From: DASZCR01 sp964246705
GTDB lineage: Bacteria > Acidobacteriota > Blastocatellia > Pyrinomonadales > Pyrinomonadaceae
Direction: 5' to 3'
Assembly: GCA_964246705.1 (NCBI GenBank)
Contig: CAXTRQ010000004.1
Location: 1 to 64,000, forward strand
Length of the DNA: 64,000 nt
In this document: positions 61,379 to 64,000 of the stretch, in pieces
Position numbering within the stretch: position 1 is the first letter of the stretch
How the letters are laid out: each line of letters opens with the position of its first letter
Position numbers and translations under genes: made by a program
Notes under the pieces: model-generated
Database searches by the model: none
Told to the model about the DNA's origin: nothing
Seen by the model: the letters and a program-made list of their open reading frames with translations, nothing else

Positions 61379-62623
61379 CTAATTCCTCGTCAGCGCGACT
61401 ATCGGATCAAGCCGCGAAGCTTTGAATGCAGGATAGATGCCTGCGATGAGGCCGATGACGCTGGAGACGCCGACTGATAGCACGACGTAGGCGATGGTAA
61501 TCGTCATCGTGATCGGCGTCAGCGTCGAGATGAGCCAAGTGATGCCGCTCGCCAGCAATAGGCCGAGGATGCCGCCGAGCACGCAGAGGAGCGCCGACTC
61601 GATCAGGAATTGCAACAGGATTTGCTTGCGCCGCGCGCCGAGAGCTTTGCGTAGGCCGATCTCAAATGTGCGCTCGGTGACGGAGACGAGCATGATGTTC
61701 ATCACGACGATGCCGCCGACGACGAGCGAGATTAAGGTGATCGGCGTCACGACGAGCGCGATTGCGCCTGTGAACTGGTCTATCTGCCCGCGCATCTCGT
61801 CCGTGTTGATGATGTCGAAGTCGTCCTCGGAGCTACCGGCTAGTTTATGGTAATTACGCAAAGTCGTGCGCGCATCCTCGATTGACAACTCGAACTGGCC
61901 GGGAACCGCGCCCTTGCCATGTATCGCCAAATCCTGCTGGCGACCGTAGATGCGTGCGAACGTGGTGATCGGGATATAGACGTGTTTATCCACAAGCGCG
62001 CCGAAGACGGGGCCGCGCCGCTCCTCGACGCCGACGACGCGCATTGGAAGCCCCTCAACTTTTAGAATCTGGCCGATAGCGTCTCGGTCTGGAAAGAACT
62101 TATCTTTAATGTCGGCTCCGAGCACGGTCACAGGACTCGCGTGCTCCACCTCCACGGGGTCGAAAAAGCGTCCGTCGGTGATCGTCTTATCTTCAATCTC
62201 AGCCATGTTTGCCGTCACGCCAAAGACGATGCCGCCGAGGAAACGCTTGCCCTCCTGCTCGAAGTTCGACCCACGCGCGACCTCTGCGCCCACGGCGCTG
62301 CAAGACTTGCACTGCTCCTGCAACCACTCCATGTCCGCGAACAGCAACTTGGGGTTGCGGCGGTTACGCTTCTCCAACTCCTCTTCCGACAACTGCCCGA
62401 TGCTCGCAATGCGCGCGACAATGAAGTGGTTCGTGCCGAGCATCTTCCCGACCTTGTCAATCACGTAAGTATTGAGTCCCGAGATGGTCGCGCCCACCAC
62501 CACCACCGACGCGACGCCGATGATGATGCCAATCAGCGTCAGGAAGGCGCGCAGCTTGTGGGCAAAGATTGATTGGAGGGCGATACGGAGGGATTCTATG
62601 TAGAATGAATAAAGGTAGCGCAT
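61379..62623 (-). CDS. MacB/FtsX-type ABC transporter permease (paralogue)
   Basis: 414 aa, paralogue of the next gene with the same layout: N-terminal helix (FLTLIGIIIGVASVVVVGATI), MacB_PCD periplasmic domain (NHFIVARIASIG, VGVEERRGPVFGALVDKHVYIP) and FtsX helices (GGIVVMNIMLVSVTERTFEIGLRKALGARRKQILLQFLIESALL). Start at 62623 (MRYLYS); 15 further codons upstream are open but less likely. The tandem pair probably forms a heterodimeric permease. Confidence 0.92.
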   Translation of the reverse strand: MRYLYSFYIESLRIALQSIFAHKLRAFLTLIGIIIGVASVVVVGATISGLNTYVIDKVGKMLGTNHFIVARIASIGQLSEEELEKRNRRNPKLLFADMEWLQEQCKSCSAVGAEVARGSNFEQEGKRFLGGIVFGVTANMAEIEDKTITDGRFFDPVEVEHASPVTVLGADIKDKFFPDRDAIGQILKVEGLPMRVVGVEERRGPVFGALVDKHVYIPITTFARIYGRQQDLAIHGKGAVPGQFELSIEDARTTLRNYHKLAGSSEDDFDIINTDEMRGQIDQFTGAIALVVTPITLISLVVGGIVVMNIMLVSVTERTFEIGLRKALGARRKQILLQFLIESALLCVLGGILGLLLASGITWLISTLTPITMTITIAYVVLSVGVSSVIGLIAGIYPAFKASRLDPIVALTRN

Positions 62624-62776
62624 AACCCGACTCAGGAGACCAAACGGGTGAGCAGACTTAGATGCCAAACATAAACGTCTGTCGGACGCCGAATGTTTAA
62701 GAAAAATCGCCGAATGCTTTGAACCTTGCCGTGTTGGACGTGCGGTTGAGTTGCTCTTGCTAAATGAAAAACGAAA

Positions 62777-63412
62777 CTATTTTTTCGGCTCGCTCGTCGT
62801 TCCCCCAAGAAAAGGAAGCTGCATCGCCAGATCAAGCCAACGCTTCTGTACCTCGATGTAATTGTTGACGGCTTGTTGCGTGAAATCCGCCAATGCCGCA
62901 ACCGGAGAAGAGTCGTCAATATTCAAACTCTCTTTCATGACACTGATGACCTGTGCATTCTGCTGCGCCGCAAAATCGAGCCAATCCCTTCGCATCTTGA
63001 CCAGTGCTTCGACCCCCTGATTGGCAGCCCCCTTCTCAGAAGTTGAGAAGTTCGCGCCCGTTTGCACCGATTTGAGGATTTGCTCGCCTTGCTGGACGGC
63101 GATTTCCGACCAGCGTCTCTGAGCTTCGATAAAACCCTCAATTCCCTGTCTAGCCCAATCGGACAGAGCCGTTGTCGGTGCGCTGCGCGTCAATTCCGTG
63201 ACTTGCGTCACGGTCTCAAGCAACAGCGCGTTTTGCTGCGAAGCAATTTCAAACCACGTTTTTTGCGCTTCGACCAGTTGAGTCAAAACCGTCTGCGCCC
63301 AATCGGTTGGCAGCGGCGGCGACGATTGCTTTTGCTTGTCTGAGGCGGCCTGTTTCTTATTTTCTTGAGCAGCGCCGACCTTTTTTGATTTTGCAGATTT
63401 CCGATCAGCCAT
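62777..63412 (-). CDS. Phasin-like protein with four internal repeats
   Basis: 211 aa, predicted helical. A K/A/Q-rich N-terminal tail precedes four related units of 40-50 residues: LVEAQKTWFEIASQQNALLLE, FIEAQRRWSEIAVQQGEQIL, LVKMRRDWLDFAAQQNAQVI and YIEVQKRWLDLAMQ. The repeating (E/Q)xxW-(x)-(E/D)-(I/F/L)A-x-QQ pattern resembles phasins that coat polyhydroxyalkanoate granules, but the family call is tentative. No signal peptide, so cytoplasmic. GGAGAG precedes the start. No PHA synthase is in the window. Confidence 0.7.
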   Translation of the reverse strand: MADRKSAKSKKVGAAQENKKQAASDKQKQSSPPLPTDWAQTVLTQLVEAQKTWFEIASQQNALLLETVTQVTELTRSAPTTALSDWARQGIEGFIEAQRRWSEIAVQQGEQILKSVQTGANFSTSEKGAANQGVEALVKMRRDWLDFAAQQNAQVISVMKESLNIDDSSPVAALADFTQQAVNNYIEVQKRWLDLAMQLPFLGGTTSEPKK

Positions 63413-63518
63413 GATTAAACTCTCCTTTGATTGAATACAAAAAGAAGTCTGGAGTTTATTACGGGCAGTTATCTACTTGAGGCGAGGCGGGTCTTTTTGG
63501 AGGCGACACTGATTCCCT

Positions 63519-64000
63519 TTATTTTAATTCCAGACGAACTTTCACATTGCTGAAGGCCGCATTGCCCGTCAATTCGTCAATAACGCGGTCATCGGTCAAA
63601 TCGTTGATGCTCACACCCGCGTGTTTTTTCGCCGTGTCCAGATTGATGCCCGCGCGCCCGTGTCCGTAACCGTGCGGAATCGAAACCACGCCGCGACCAA
63701 TATCTTCCGTGATTTCACACGGAATTTCGATTGTGCCGACTCTCGATGAAACTTTCAGAACTTGCTTGTTTTGCACCTTCAGTTTTTCCGCGTCGAGCGA
63801 ATTTACCAGCAACGTGCAACGACTTTTGCCTTTCACCAGACGCTCGGAATTGTGCAGCCACGAATTATTATCGCGCAAATGGCGTCTGCCGATTAAGACA
63901 AACGGAAAATCCTGATTTTCCGTCAACTCTTCCGTTTTCAGTCTTTCCAAATCTTTAACTAAACTGGTGGGCGCAAGATTTATCCGTTTATTTTCCGTCA
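63519..64000 (-). CDS. Molybdopterin oxidoreductase, C-terminal part (cut by window edge)
   Basis: Open reading frame running off the right edge; about 160 codons are visible. The segment begins INLAPTSLVKDLERLK, then FPFVLIGRRHLRDNNSWLHNS and IEIPCEITEDIGRGVVSIPHGYGHG, the molybdopterin dinucleotide-binding domain at the C-terminus of the DMSO-reductase family, where HLRDNNSW corresponds to the NSxW/T-type cofactor contact. The catalytic domain and start lie outside the window. Base composition is lower in GC than most of the window. The substrate (formate, nitrate, other) cannot be told. Confidence 0.85.
   Translation of the reverse strand, partial: TENKRINLAPTSLVKDLERLKTEELTENQDFPFVLIGRRHLRDNNSWLHNSERLVKGKSRCTLLVNSLDAEKLKVQNKQVLKVSSRVGTIEIPCEITEDIGRGVVSIPHGYGHGRAGINLDTAKKHAGVSINDLTDDRVIDELTGNAAFSNVKVRLELK

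Overview
The window looks like a chromosomal segment of an Acidobacteriota genome, most likely the Blastocatellia / Pyrinomonadales side. Evidence is a moderately high GC content, two VWFA-related proteins of the type common in Acidobacteria, an Oar-like TonB-dependent receptor with an N-terminal carboxypeptidase-regulatory-like domain, two CRTAC1-type (FG-GAP + ASPIC/UnbV) proteins in an operon with long TPR proteins, and a pseudopilin/secretin cluster carrying a secretin-cohesin fusion. The class-level assignment is inference. No transposase, integrase, phage gene, CRISPR array or rRNA was seen. There is one tRNA, tRNA-Ala(CGC). Three assembly gaps (N runs) lie at about 3427, 18691 and 35646; two of them interrupt genes.

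Layout. 0-1.4 kb: ECF sigma factor and its zinc-finger anti-sigma factor. 1.5-9.9 kb (minus strand): a type II secretion / type IV pilus-like cluster (GspF, GspE, secretin, two pseudopilins, PilM-like ATPase). 10.3-14 kb (plus): two VWFA proteins and a cyclic-nucleotide-binding DUF1003 membrane protein. 14-16.5 kb: CorA with a coupled small membrane protein, and a fatty-acid desaturase. 16.7-18.6 kb: sensor kinase and response regulator. 18.8-24.8 kb (minus): a compact bacterial microcompartment (BMC) locus. 25.1-32.6 kb: RodZ-like protein, GuaB, YegS-like lipid kinase, M61 peptidase and AlaX-type alanyl-tRNA editing protein. 32.8-38 kb: tRNA-Ala, a CASTOR/POLLUX-type channel and a gapped UPF0182 protein. 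38-40 kb: small zinc-ribbon protein, DUF1223 protein, secreted coiled protein. 40.3-58.2 kb: a glycan-related region with GH20, a minus-strand operon Oar receptor-TPR-TPR-CRTAC1-CRTAC1, a membrane-anchored regulator and a GH3 enzyme. 58.5-64 kb: patatin-like fusion protein, two FtsX/MacB-type permeases, a phasin-like protein and the 3' part of a molybdopterin oxidoreductase.

Two things stand out. First, the BMC locus has two hexameric shell proteins, one EutN pentamer and a CoA-acylating aldehyde dehydrogenase with a long tail. These are interleaved with a UPF0210 (PFL-fold, DUF711) protein and a UPF0237 ACT-domain protein whose extra N-terminus looks like a cargo-targeting helix. No classical signature enzyme is present, so the substrate is unknown, and UPF0210/UPF0237 are candidate core components. 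Second, many intergenic spacers contain large imperfect palindromes whose arms are degenerate tandem 7-mers (a few are 8-mers). Several share an apical core around AAGCTGTTTT. Members flank or separate most BMC genes, run into the 3' ends of two of them, and encode the unusually long leader peptides of both pseudopilins.
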